Shown here piece after piece: positions 17,334-26,164 of a stretch of DNA of 64,000 nucleotides. The DNA lies in the NCBI GenBank assembly GCA_016841605.1, contig JAENYV010000011.1, positions 1 through 64,000 on the forward strand. Reading direction: 5' to 3'. Below the pieces are notes generated by a model that did not search any database, had not been told where the DNA came from, and saw nothing but the letters and a program-made list of their open reading frames with translations. This DNA is from Dethiobacter alkaliphilus. Its GTDB lineage: Bacteria; Bacillota; Dethiobacteria; DTU022; UBA8154. The position numbers and the translations under genes were made by a program. Position 1 is the stretch's first letter. Each line of letters begins with the position of its first letter.

Positions 17334-18518
17334 ATGAAAAATCCAGTAATTGTAAGTGCAGTACGGACTATCGCCGGCAGCTTTGGCGGCAGCTTTAAGA
17401 GCAAGACCGCTGCCGACCTGGGAGCCGCGGTTGTGGCAGAGGTTGTCAAGAGGGCGGGAATCACAGGTGAAGATGTAGACCAGTTGGTATTCGGTTGTGG
17501 ATGGCAGGCGGGGATCGGTCCCAATATCGCGCGTATTTGTTCCGTTAGAGGAGGGCTTCCACAAAGTGTGCCGGCCTATACTGTCAATATCCGTTGCGCT
17601 TCCAGCATTCAGGCGATTATCGAGGGTTGCCGGACAATTATGTGCGGTGATGCCGATGTGATGGTTGTCGGAGGCACTGAAGCCGGTTCCAGTGTTCCTT
17701 TCCTGATTCCTCAGGCCCGCTGGGGTGCCCGCATGTGGGATTTCCCCGTTTATGACGGTTTGCACATGGACGGTTTTAAGTGTGCGCTGGCAGGGATGTT
17801 TATGGGCGACACCGCTGAACTCCTGGCGGAAAAATATAACATCAGCCGGCAGGAGCAGGACGAATTTGCGCTGTGGAGCCACCAGAAAGCGGCGAAAGCT
17901 GTTGCCGAAGATAAATTCAGGGATGAAATTGTTCCCATAGAAATTAAGCAGAAAAAGAAGACAATGGTCGTGGATCAGGAAGAGATTCCCCGTGCTGATG
18001 CTTCATTAGAAAAAATGCTCAAGCTTCCCCCGGTATTTAAAAAAGACGGAGGCACGGTAACGGCCGGTAATAGCTGCGCTCTCTGCGACTGCGCATCAGC
18101 CTTGGTGATTATGTCTGAAGAAAAAGCCAAATCCCTTGGAGTTACACCCATCGCCCGCATCCGCGGCTATGCTGAAGCAGGAGTAGATCCCAAGTACATG
18201 GGAATAGGCCCGGTGGCCGCCATTCCCAAAGCCCTGGAAAAGGCCGGCTTAAAGCTGGAAGATATCGAACTTATCGAATTGAACGAAGCTTTTGCCGCCC
18301 AGTATCTGGCCTGCGAAAGAGAACTGAAATTTAACCGGGATAAGATCAATGTCCATGGCGGGGCTATCGCCCTGGGACACCCCGTAGGAGCCACCGGTAC
18401 CAAGCTTGTTACCACCAACCTTAATACACTGAAACAGTATGGCAAGACTCTGGGTATGACCAGCATGTGCGTGGGCGGAGGCCAGGGGCTTGCTGTCATA
18501 GTGGAAAGATTAAACTAG
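17334..18518 (+). CDS. Thiolase (acetyl-CoA C-acetyltransferase)
   Basis: A 394-residue thiolase. The nucleophile Cys88 lies in NIRCASSIQAI; GGAIALGHPVGATGTK carries the active-site histidine and CVGGGQG the second cysteine. It either condenses two acetyl-CoA or splits acetoacetyl-CoA (or longer 3-ketoacyl-CoA). ATG at 17334 starts with the family's usual MKNPVIVSAVRT; the upstream in-frame extension to 17202 lies in the leader and is not homologous. First gene of a sigma-54-controlled set with hbd, acd and ech, together a full cycle between acyl-CoA and acetyl-CoA. Direction cannot be read from sequence; degradation is favoured by the PrpR-type activator. Confidence 0.94.
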   Translation: MKNPVIVSAVRTIAGSFGGSFKSKTAADLGAAVVAEVVKRAGITGEDVDQLVFGCGWQAGIGPNIARICSVRGGLPQSVPAYTVNIRCASSIQAIIEGCRTIMCGDADVMVVGGTEAGSSVPFLIPQARWGARMWDFPVYDGLHMDGFKCALAGMFMGDTAELLAEKYNISRQEQDEFALWSHQKAAKAVAEDKFRDEIVPIEIKQKKKTMVVDQEEIPRADASLEKMLKLPPVFKKDGGTVTAGNSCALCDCASALVIMSEEKAKSLGVTPIARIRGYAEAGVDPKYMGIGPVAAIPKALEKAGLKLEDIELIELNEAFAAQYLACERELKFNRDKINVHGGAIALGHPVGATGTKLVTTNLNTLKQYGKTLGMTSMCVGGGQGLAVIVERLN

Positions 18519-18572
18519 GCAGTTAAAAAAATTATAAACTGAATTTTAAAGTATTGAGAGGAGGAAAAATGT

Positions 18573-19457
18573 ATGGACATTAAGAAGGTTTTTGTACTCG
18601 GCGCCGGGATCATGGGTTCAGGTATTGCTCACCTTTGTGCCCAGCAGGGATTGAATGTTGTCCTGGTAGATATCGACGAAGGTATCCTTAAGAAAAGCCT
18701 GGCAGGTATTGAGGGGATCCTGAACAAAAAAGTAGCGAAAGGCAAAATGACTGAAGATGCAGTCAAGGAAATGGTCGGACGGATCAAAATATCCACCGAT
18801 AAGAACGAAGCTGCAAGCTGCGATTTCGTTATTGAAGCGGTTACGGAAAATATTAATTTGAAGCAAAAGCTTTTTAAAGAGCTTGACGAGATTGTCCCTG
18901 ACGAAATTATTCTTGCCACCAATACGACCGCCTGCTCTATCTCGGAAGTTGCCTCTGTAACTAAGGATCCCAGCAGGGTCGTCGGAATGCATTTCTTCAA
19001 TCCTGCCGTAGTTATGAAACTGGTGGAAATTATGCCGGGTCTGGCGACTAAACCGGAAGTAGCCGCGACAACCAAGGAATTTGTTGAGTCTTTGGGCAAA
19101 GAACCTGTTGTGACCGCTAAAGAGGGAATCGCCGGGATCGCCAGCCGTGTCCTGGCCGGTATGTTAAATGAAGCGGTCTGGGTTTTGGAAGAAGGGATCG
19201 GCACTGCCGCGGATATTGACAAGGCGATGAAGATGGGCTCCAACCTACCCATGGGTCCCCTCGCACTCATTGATATGATCGGAATAGATACTCATCTGGC
19301 CAAGACCAGAAACCTTTATGTGAAGCTGGGTGATGCCCGCTATCGTCCCTGCTACCTCCTGGAGAAAATGGTTCATGCCGGTTATCTGGGACGTAAAGCA
19401 GGGAAAGGTTTCTATGATTACACCCAGGATCCCCCCGTTCCCACAGTGTTAAAATAA
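18573..19457 (+). CDS. hbd: 3-hydroxybutyryl-CoA dehydrogenase
   Basis: A 294-residue single-function 3-hydroxyacyl-CoA dehydrogenase. The NAD-binding Rossmann motif GAGIMGSGIAHLCAQQG is at residues 9-25, with an acidic residue (VDID) after strand 2 favouring NAD. The catalytic region reads MHFFNPAVVMKLVEI, with the histidine of the HFFNP motif, and the C-terminal dimerisation domain ends FYDYTQDPP. It interconverts acetoacetyl-CoA and 3-hydroxybutyryl-CoA. It follows thiolase by 54 bases with GAGGAGG upstream and belongs to the same operon. Confidence 0.95.
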   Translation: MDIKKVFVLGAGIMGSGIAHLCAQQGLNVVLVDIDEGILKKSLAGIEGILNKKVAKGKMTEDAVKEMVGRIKISTDKNEAASCDFVIEAVTENINLKQKLFKELDEIVPDEIILATNTTACSISEVASVTKDPSRVVGMHFFNPAVVMKLVEIMPGLATKPEVAATTKEFVESLGKEPVVTAKEGIAGIASRVLAGMLNEAVWVLEEGIGTAADIDKAMKMGSNLPMGPLALIDMIGIDTHLAKTRNLYVKLGDARYRPCYLLEKMVHAGYLGRKAGKGFYDYTQDPPVPTVLK

Positions 19458-19509
19458 CGTAACGAAACTGTAGTACCTGATACCACAGCAAATCAATAAG
19501 TTAAAAAAA

Positions 19510-19555
19510 GCTCCTGCTGAAGGTTTGGCCCTTCGGCCAAACCTTCAGCAGGAGC
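19510..19555 (-). terminator. 21-bp perfect hairpin between hbd and acd; oriented as a minus-strand terminator
   Basis: Bases 19510-19530 are the exact reverse complement of 19535-19555 around a four-base CTTC loop. On the plus strand it is followed by A residues, so it is not a plus-strand terminator. On the minus strand the stem is followed by TTTTTTT (19509-19503), a good intrinsic terminator, although both neighbours are plus-strand genes. It may instead be an mRNA stabiliser or processing site that sets separate levels of acd. Confidence 0.7.
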
Positions 19556-19576
19556 AGAAAAAAAGGAGGTTATATT

Positions 19577-20731
19577 ATGGATTTTGAGCTGAATTCCGAA
19601 CAACAAGCGGTACAAAAGATGGTACGTGAGTTTGTCGAAAAAGAGATTACCCCTAATGCCAAGCAGTGGGACCTTGATGAGAAATTCCCCATGGATACAT
19701 GGAAGAAAATGGGTGATCTTGGAATTATCGGCACCTCTATTCCCGAAGAATATGAAGGTAGTGGGATGGATTACCTCTCTCACGCCATTGTCGCGGAAGA
19801 ACTGGGTTACGGATGCTCCTCCATGCGGGGTTCCTATTCCGTGAATATCTCTTTGGTAGCCAAGACTATTTTGAAGTGGGGGAACGAGGAACAGAAGAAA
19901 AAGTATATTCCCCCCATCGCCCTCGGAGATGCTTTCGGCTGCTACGGTCTTACTGAGCCCGATTCCGGCAGCGATGCAGCCAGCATGAAGAGCACCGCTG
20001 AACAAGACGGGGATTATTATGTCATTAACGGAAATAAAATGTGGATTACTCATGCCGATATGTCCGATGTTTCAATTATCTTTGCCAAGACGGATAAAGA
20101 TAAGGGAGCAAGAGGTATTACCGCCTTTTTGGTAGATAAGGGTACTCCCGGCATGAACCCGCAGCCCATTCATGAAAAGATTGGTCTTCGTGCCCAGGAT
20201 ACCGGCGAAATTTACATGGAGAACGTCCGCGTTCACAAAGACCAGATACTGGGACCCATCGGCAAAGGTTTTGCTGTCGCCATGTCGGCTCTCGATAATG
20301 CACGTTTCACCGTTTCGGCCGGTTGTGTAGGCACCGCCCAGGCTGCTTACGATATTGCCAAAACTCATGCCAAGGAAAGAGTCCAGTTCGGTAAAGTTAT
20401 TGCCTCCCGCCAGATGGTTCAGGCCCTGCTGGCCAATATGATCCTTGATATCGAGTTAGGGAGAATGCTGGTTTGGAGAGCCGGCTGCTTGAAGAATCAG
20501 GGTGCCCCCAATACCCGTGAGACCTCCATGGCCAAGTACTTCTGCGGCGAGATGGTTAACAGAGTTTGCTACAATGCCATGCAGATATTGGGAGGCTACA
20601 GCTTCTCCGGCGAATATGCCCTGGAAAGAATGTACAGAGACTCCCGCATTAATACCCTTTATGAAGGAACTTCTCAGATCCAGCAGCTCATTATCGGCAA
20701 CGCGGAACTGGGTATTCCCGCTTTTGCATAA
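19577..20731 (+). CDS. Short-chain acyl-CoA dehydrogenase
   Basis: A 384-residue FAD acyl-CoA dehydrogenase of the butyryl-CoA dehydrogenase kind. Signatures: YGLTEPDSGSDAASM (FAD/substrate loop), LGGYSFSGEYALERMYRDSR and the catalytic base Glu363 in LYEGTSQIQQL. It converts acyl-CoA to 2-enoyl-CoA and passes electrons to an electron-transfer flavoprotein. No etfAB is in the window, so the partner must be elsewhere. AAGGAGG is 12 bases upstream. Preceded by an unusual long hairpin. Confidence 0.95.
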   Translation: MDFELNSEQQAVQKMVREFVEKEITPNAKQWDLDEKFPMDTWKKMGDLGIIGTSIPEEYEGSGMDYLSHAIVAEELGYGCSSMRGSYSVNISLVAKTILKWGNEEQKKKYIPPIALGDAFGCYGLTEPDSGSDAASMKSTAEQDGDYYVINGNKMWITHADMSDVSIIFAKTDKDKGARGITAFLVDKGTPGMNPQPIHEKIGLRAQDTGEIYMENVRVHKDQILGPIGKGFAVAMSALDNARFTVSAGCVGTAQAAYDIAKTHAKERVQFGKVIASRQMVQALLANMILDIELGRMLVWRAGCLKNQGAPNTRETSMAKYFCGEMVNRVCYNAMQILGGYSFSGEYALERMYRDSRINTLYEGTSQIQQLIIGNAELGIPAFA

Positions 20732-20845
20732 AAGAAACCGGTTTTAAATATAATATGTTTAGATAAATGGGAGGGGGAGGGAATCATTCTCTCCCCCCAA
20801 ACTTTTAAATTCTATCAAGCCTTTTGTTTAAAAGGAGGGAATTAC

Positions 20846-21625
20846 ATGTACGAATTTATTAAATATGAAAAAGAAGCTCCCTATGCAATAATTACGGTTA
20901 TCCGTCCGAAAGTCATGAACGCCATGAATAATGCTCTGGTGGAAGAATTTGCCCAGGCCTTTAAAGAAGCGGAGAATGACGATGAAGTAAGGGCACTCAT
21001 TCTAACCGGAGAGGGCGAAAAAGCTTTTATGGCCGGTGCGGATATCAAGGAAGTACAGGCCAGAGACTTTGTCCTCGGACGCAAACAGACCCGTAGGCGC
21101 CAGGAAGTCCTGAATATGCTGCCTGAAATGCCCAAGCCGGTAATCGCCGCTATCAACGGATTTGCTCTGGGAGCCGGTCTGGAGACGGCTTTGGCCTGCA
21201 CCCTGCGTATCGCTTCCACCAACGCGAAACTGGGCGCTCCGGAAGTAAACTTGGGGATTATCCCCGGCGATGGAGCTACCCAGCGTCTCCCCAGAATGAT
21301 CGGTTTTGGCAGGGCTATGGAAATGGTCCTGACGGCACGCATGGTAGATGCTGAAGAAGCCTACCGTATCGGGCTGGTCAACAAAGTAGTGCCTCTGGAA
21401 AATTTGATGGAAGAAGCCAAAAAAATGGCCGGCAGCATTATTAACAAGTCTCCTCTGGCTATCCAGTATGCCAAAGAAGCCGTGAACCGGTCCATGGAAG
21501 TGGGAATTTACGAAGGCATGGCCCACGAGTCTTACCTGCATGCCTTGGCCTGTGCCTCGGAAGATAAGAAAGAAGGCGTGGCCGCATTCCTGGAGAAGCG
21601 CAAGGCCGAGTATAAAGGAAAATAG
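20846..21625 (+). CDS. Enoyl-CoA hydratase/crotonase
   Basis: A 259-residue crotonase-fold protein that hydrates crotonyl-CoA to 3-hydroxybutyryl-CoA. The CoA oxyanion-hole segments MAGADIKEV and ALGAGLETALAC are present, with both catalytic glutamates in their usual places (ALGAGLE and APEVNLGIIPGDGATQRLP). It completes the cycle with acd, hbd and thiolase. A G-rich stretch (20768-20780) facing CTCTCCCCCC could form a weak hairpin between acd and this gene. AAAGGAGGG precedes the start. Last gene of the operon. Confidence 0.94.
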   Translation: MYEFIKYEKEAPYAIITVIRPKVMNAMNNALVEEFAQAFKEAENDDEVRALILTGEGEKAFMAGADIKEVQARDFVLGRKQTRRRQEVLNMLPEMPKPVIAAINGFALGAGLETALACTLRIASTNAKLGAPEVNLGIIPGDGATQRLPRMIGFGRAMEMVLTARMVDAEEAYRIGLVNKVVPLENLMEEAKKMAGSIINKSPLAIQYAKEAVNRSMEVGIYEGMAHESYLHALACASEDKKEGVAAFLEKRKAEYKGK

Positions 21626-21655
21626 AAAAAAAGCGAGATTTATTGCTTCGCGTTT

Positions 21656-21688
21656 ACCAAAGAGCCCAAAATTTTCGGGCTCTTTGGT
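21656..21688. terminator. Bidirectional hairpin between convergent ech and GTPase genes
   Basis: ACCAAAGAGCCC (21656-21667) pairs perfectly with GGGCTCTTTGGT (21677-21688), 9-base loop, in the gap between converging genes. Neither side has a long T run, so termination is likely but not certain. Confidence 0.6.
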
Positions 21689-21721
21689 ATGTACAGATAC
21701 AAATGATAAAATGATTAGACG

Positions 21722-22717
21722 TTATACGTTTAATTCTACGATATCCCCATCTTCTAGAACATATTCCCGGGCGACCGATTGCCCGTCATATTTTGATGAT
21801 CCCCAGATACGGGCATTTTTCAGACGATTGGGAAAATCCCTGTGGATATTGTAAGCTAGGTCCAGCACTGTTTCACCTTTTTTGAGGACGAAAGGATTAT
21901 CCATATCCGGCTGTTTTCCCGGTGTTTTTGTATAAACTCTGATGATCTCCAGAGCATGAAAAATACTTTCTTTAAGCATTTCCAGCCCTGTTTCTGAGGC
22001 AACGGATGTTTCGAGGAAATTTAGCTGTGGATTTAGTTCTCGCAGTATTGTCAGGTTTTCAGCGCTGGAAGGTTGATCTATTTTTGTCGCGGCAATTAGG
22101 AAGGGAAGAACCTGCCTTCCTTCGAACTCCGGGTCTTCCGCGGGTGGGCGCTTTCCCGACAAGTTGTAGATTACTTTTTTATTGAGCAAAAAAGAGAGCG
22201 CTTCTTCCACTTGCTCGAGGCATTGATCAATGCCCGCGTCGAAAGTGACCAGCAGCAGATCGCCTCCCCGAAGTGTGTTTAATAAACCCGGTGGCGGACC
22301 TTCCTGGGTAATTGGGGGAGTATCAACCAGCTGGATATAAATATCTTTATAGGGCATCATCCCCGCCAGAGGGATGGATGTTGTAAAGGGATATTCGGCA
22401 ATTTTTGCTTTTGCTCTTGTTAACGCAGATAAAAGGGAAGATTTACCGGTATTGGGGTAACCGATAAGAATAACCTGTCCTGCACCCTGTTTTTCTACAA
22501 AGAAAGGGTTGTAACGGCTTCCTTTGGATTTTTTTTCTCCTTCTTCACGTAATTTGGAAAGGCGCCGTTTGAGGTCTGCCTGCAATTTCTCCGTCCCTTT
22601 GTGTTTGGGTATTACAGCCAGCATATCCTGCAGGGCTTCGATTTTTTCCTCAAGGGTTGCGGCTTTCTTAAAGGCTTCTTCCGCGGCATGATACTGCGGT
22701 GTCAGGTTGGCCGGCAT
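21722..22717 (-). CDS. DRG/Obg-type GTPase with TGS domain
   Basis: A 331-residue GTPase. A coiled-coil N-terminus (residues 8-62) precedes a G domain with [15 protein letters not shown] (G1), [15 protein letters not shown] (G2) and LVDTPPI (G3), then a C-terminal TGS domain (about 265-331) ending [14 protein letters not shown]. This is closer to the archaeal/eukaryotic DRG layout than to Obg or YchF, and similar proteins occur in some anaerobic bacteria. Probably ribosome or RNA associated; the exact role is unknown. It stands alone on the minus strand; GGGGGGAATTTA precedes the ATG. Confidence 0.85.
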   Translation of the reverse strand: MPANLTPQYHAAEEAFKKAATLEEKIEALQDMLAVIPKHKGTEKLQADLKRRLSKLREEGEKKSKGSRYNPFFVEKQGAGQVILIGYPNTGKSSLLSALTRAKAKIAEYPFTTSIPLAGMMPYKDIYIQLVDTPPITQEGPPPGLLNTLRGGDLLLVTFDAGIDQCLEQVEEALSFLLNKKVIYNLSGKRPPAEDPEFEGRQVLPFLIAATKIDQPSSAENLTILRELNPQLNFLETSVASETGLEMLKESIFHALEIIRVYTKTPGKQPDMDNPFVLKKGETVLDLAYNIHRDFPNRLKNARIWGSSKYDGQSVAREYVLEDGDIVELNV

Positions 22718-22775
22718 TAAATTCCCCCCACTTACTGATCAGTTACGAATATTTTATCGTGAAAAAGTGAGAAAA

Positions 22776-25715
22776 TCAATGCCCTACCCCTGCTATACTG
22801 TCTCCAATCATTCCATAATTCTGGGTGAGTATGGTCAGATCAAAGATATTTACGTAACTATCCCCGTTCAGATCGGCAAGGGGATTCCAGTTATCATCGC
22901 CGGGTCTGGTGTCATTGGCCAGGGATAAGAGAGTAAGGTCTGTCAGGTCAATCCGGTTGTCATTGTTTAAGTCGCCGGCCCAGAGTTTGATCAGTCCGAG
23001 GTCAAGAATGCCCTTTTCTTGCAGTTCAAATTCCAGAGTTCTCGTTAGATACTGTTCCCTTTTTACTACCAGGCAGTAGCGGCCCAGAGGGAGATCAAGG
23101 GCAAAAGATCCGTCTCTGTTGAATGATGTGGCCGGATAACTCTCTTCAAGTTCACGGGAAATGAAGAAAGCAGTTAAGTCTTCTCCAGTAATTAAGGATC
23201 TTTCCTGGCACTGGATAGTTCCGGCTACTCGTGCTCCTTCGAGAATTGTATAGGGGTATTCTGAGACTGGTCCCGGTATATTATCCATATAGATCCGTGT
23301 TTTTAAAATGTTTGTCTCGCTAATAACAATAGGGTTTTCATAGACCGTACTTTTTTCGTCAGGATCGGTTCCGTCAAGAGTATAGGTTATCTTCGAGCCG
23401 GATGTAACAGGCTCCAGATTAACTGTCACCTCATTAATATAGGTTCCCGGCCCGGGTTGAGGAGTAGCTGCTTTTACTTCGATGACATTGACTTTAAATT
23501 CTGCAGACTTGTCGTGAAACGTCCCCCGGATAATGCTTTCCCCCGGAGCGATCCCTGTAATGATCCCATTTTTAATTTGGGCAACAGATGGAGCGGATGA
23601 AGCCCAGGTTACCTGTTCAGGATCAATTTCTTTCAATAAACTGAAAGAAAACATCGCATCAGCTTCCACTCTGATCTCCTCACCGAGACCCAGCCTGGTT
23701 CTTTCCGGAGTTAATCTGAGGCGATCAAGGGCACTTAAGGGGAGCGGGGATGCTGTCAATGTAATATCGTCCAGATACCATCCTTGTCCAGAGTCATCAG
23801 TATTGCTTTGGAGTCGAAAGCGTAAATAAAAGGACCCGGCTTCCGCGGGAAGACTGATGGGTATGGTAAAAGGCTGAAGAGTTTCGTTGCTGCCTGAAAA
23901 ACGATAGAGGGAAGACCAGTTAATGCCGTCAATGGATACTTCTATATAAGCATAGTCCTCTGCACCGTCACTTTTTTGCAGGTCATAAAAATGTGTAAAA
24001 GAAAGGACAGGACTATGGTAACCGCATATAGAGACAGGGTTTGCCAGGGCAAGCCAGGAAGCGGCTTTGTTTTTATAGTCCTCCCATGGAGAATCGGAGA
24101 AGCAGAAATGTCCGCTGCCTACCATTTCCCGGGTAATTTTCCAGGGGTTTTCCGGTGATGTTTTCCAGTTAATAATTCCTTCTTCCGCTCCATCGAAGAA
24201 AAGAAACTCACCGGCCGGGGGGAGCGGATCACTTTTTACTGCTGCGTAAGCATCGAGAAGTCCATAGCCGTAGACATTGTTGGGACGTCGACCTTCTTCA
24301 TCCCAGAGAGAATTCCAGGAGGCGGTACTTTTAAAGAGATACTTCACTTCTGTCGGTGTGAGGTCAGGTTTGGCCTCCAGGAGCAGGGCAGCAGCTCCGG
24401 AAAGATGAGCTACTGCTGTCGATGTGCCGTCTTGAACAGCATAATTATTGCCGGGCCAGGTAGAAACAATGTTTACGCCCGGGGCAACAAGTTCCGGTTT
24501 TATGTAAGAGATATCCTGCCAGCTAACCGGTCCCCTGCTGCTGAAGCTTGCCGTTTCAAGGCCGTTGCCTGTTTGTTTAACTGCGCCGACGGAAAAAGCG
24601 TGGGGATAACTGGCAGGACTGCCGGGACCTTGCTCTCCGTTATTGCCGGCAGCAAAAACCACTAAAATACCTGCATTTTCCAGATTATAAAGAATCTCCC
24701 AATGAAGATAGTCTTCTGCAAATTCAGGTTTTGAGGCCCAGGAACAATTAACGATATCAGGAGCATAATCCGGGTTCCCTCCCGGGGCAAGCAGCCATTG
24801 AAAGGCTTGAGTAATATGCGAATCCCAGGCGTATCCGTCAGCAAAAATGTTAACGGCAATCCAGTGGGCCTCCGGGGCAATTCCCAGAGGCTTTTCCTTT
24901 GTTCCTCCCAGAATGATGCCCGCGATGTGAGTGCCGTGGCCGTGGGTATCAGTTGGACCAACGGCCACGGAGTTGGTAAGAGTATTTGTCGCGTCGAACC
25001 AGCTGTCCTTATGGCTGTGTCCGGGGAGATTACCCCGGTAATTTTGTTCCAGGTCCTGATGACTCAGGTCGACACCTGTATCCATAACGGCAACAACAAC
25101 TCCGTCTCCAAAATAGCCTTCTTCCCACAGCGGTGGGACATTGACGGCTTGCAGGTTATAAAGATCTTTTCCCTCTCCGGGGAATTCTTCCATAAAGACT
25201 CCCTCTTGGAAGGCGGCAGCCTGGTTATCAACAGCAACAGACGGTTCGGAAGAGCCGGACAGGTATTGACGTCGTTGGTCCAGGCGGATCGTTTTTATTT
25301 GGGGAATCTCTGAAAGACGTTTTAAACTTTCTTTATTTATCTTTGCCGAAAAAGCGTTTATAACCCATAAGGGAGTGTAATCAAGAAGATTACCTCCGGC
25401 GATTTCTTTCTGCAAAAGGGGAAGTACCTGTGTTTCGGAGGCATTGTTTACCCTTTGCAGTTCCAAAACTACGTTCCTGGCGGAAGTAAACTCCGGATTG
25501 TTTTTCGTAAGGGCTTCTCCAAGATCGGCTTTTTCTTTAAAAAGAACGATAACCGGAGCAAAAGAGGCATTCTCCAGATATTGATAAACTTCGGAAGCGA
25601 TAACAGGTGCGCTGCTTCTTCCCCGGCTGCCGGTAAAAGGGTTGATAAGAATAAAAGCGATAAAGATGCATGTAATCGGTATCATGAAACGTTTTAAAAA
25701 CGGTTTTCCAGTCAT
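22776..25715 (-). CDS. Secreted subtilisin-like serine protease with dockerin-type C-terminus
   Basis: A 979-residue exported protein. An N-terminal hydrophobic segment (9-24) is followed by an I9-like propeptide (about 55-145) and an S8 catalytic domain with Asp212 (AVMDTGVD), His260 (HGTHIAG) and Ser432 (GTSTAVAHLSG). After it come a MAM/jelly-roll-like region (about 500-660), a bacterial Ig-like (BIG2) segment, a chitobiase C-terminal-like CHB_HEX module (TYTLDGTDPDEKSTVYENP), a carboxypeptidase-like beta segment and two dockerin-style calcium repeats (GDLNNDNRIDLTDLTLLSLA and DLNGDSYVNIFDLTILTQNY). Extracellular proteolysis is the likely role. The dockerin suggests docking to a cohesin partner not seen here. 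Confidence 0.92.
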   Translation of the reverse strand: MTGKPFLKRFMIPITCIFIAFILINPFTGSRGRSSAPVIASEVYQYLENASFAPVIVLFKEKADLGEALTKNNPEFTSARNVVLELQRVNNASETQVLPLLQKEIAGGNLLDYTPLWVINAFSAKINKESLKRLSEIPQIKTIRLDQRRQYLSGSSEPSVAVDNQAAAFQEGVFMEEFPGEGKDLYNLQAVNVPPLWEEGYFGDGVVVAVMDTGVDLSHQDLEQNYRGNLPGHSHKDSWFDATNTLTNSVAVGPTDTHGHGTHIAGIILGGTKEKPLGIAPEAHWIAVNIFADGYAWDSHITQAFQWLLAPGGNPDYAPDIVNCSWASKPEFAEDYLHWEILYNLENAGILVVFAAGNNGEQGPGSPASYPHAFSVGAVKQTGNGLETASFSSRGPVSWQDISYIKPELVAPGVNIVSTWPGNNYAVQDGTSTAVAHLSGAAALLLEAKPDLTPTEVKYLFKSTASWNSLWDEEGRRPNNVYGYGLLDAYAAVKSDPLPPAGEFLFFDGAEEGIINWKTSPENPWKITREMVGSGHFCFSDSPWEDYKNKAASWLALANPVSICGYHSPVLSFTHFYDLQKSDGAEDYAYIEVSIDGINWSSLYRFSGSNETLQPFTIPISLPAEAGSFYLRFRLQSNTDDSGQGWYLDDITLTASPLPLSALDRLRLTPERTRLGLGEEIRVEADAMFSFSLLKEIDPEQVTWASSAPSVAQIKNGIITGIAPGESIIRGTFHDKSAEFKVNVIEVKAATPQPGPGTYINEVTVNLEPVTSGSKITYTLDGTDPDEKSTVYENPIVISETNILKTRIYMDNIPGPVSEYPYTILEGARVAGTIQCQERSLITGEDLTAFFISRELEESYPATSFNRDGSFALDLPLGRYCLVVKREQYLTRTLEFELQEKGILDLGLIKLWAGDLNNDNRIDLTDLTLLSLANDTRPGDDNWNPLADLNGDSYVNIFDLTILTQNYGMIGDSIAGVGH

Positions 25716-25827
25716 TACATATCCTTTCGCGCTTATTAAGGTAGAAGTTTACACTACTTTATTAAGACGAATAAAAACGCTTATGGTTTTGCCAAAAAGT
25801 GAATACTTGCATTTTTTCTAAAATCCT

Positions 25828-25855
25828 TTGCAGTAACGTCTGAAAAAGGTATAAT
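25828..25855 (+). promoter_or_regulatory. Sigma-A-type promoter for the rnf operon
   Basis: TTGCAG (25828-25833) and TATAAT (25850-25855) with a 16-base spacer, about 300 bases before rnfC. The -10 is perfect, the -35 weaker. Confidence 0.6.
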
Positions 25856-26013
25856 GATTTTGGGAGGAGAGTCAAGAATTAGAACCTGACCATCTGCTCT
25901 TTTTATGAAGGGAGACGGTCTAAAGGGGGTATGTCTATCGGAGAAGTTGAACTGACGTGATCCTCCGGTTCCTGATCTTAAGTGGACGGATAGTATTGGG
26001 TTAATATTTTGTT

Positions 26014-26055
26014 GCTCCATGTCTATTTATGGAGCGTTCTCCATTGCGCTTTTTT
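26014..26055 (+). promoter_or_regulatory. Attenuator-like alternative hairpins in the rnf leader
   Basis: GCTCCAT (26014-26020) pairs with ATGGAGC (26029-26035). The same ATGGAG (26029-26034) can instead pair with CTCCAT (26039-26044), and that second stem is followed by TGCGC and six T residues (26050-26055). The two stems exclude each other, as antiterminator and terminator do. The 150 bases upstream could hold a sensor; I do not recognise a known riboswitch class in them. Confidence 0.5.
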
Positions 26056-26164
26056 ACAGAAAAAGACGTCCATGAGAAGGAATTTGTGAGGTAATCACGA
26101 ATTATATCATGTTGGTAGGAGGGTTTAGGTATTAGAATATGAAGAAAAAGGGGTGAACTAGTGG

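Noticed and set aside
20765-20812. G-quadruplex or terminator in the acd-ech gap
   Set aside because: The G-rich and C-rich tracts pair imperfectly and there is no T run; likely only a weak hairpin.
25781-26020. Minus-strand open frame of 79 codons
   Set aside because: No ribosome site and no known family; it overlaps the plus-strand rnf promoter and leader.
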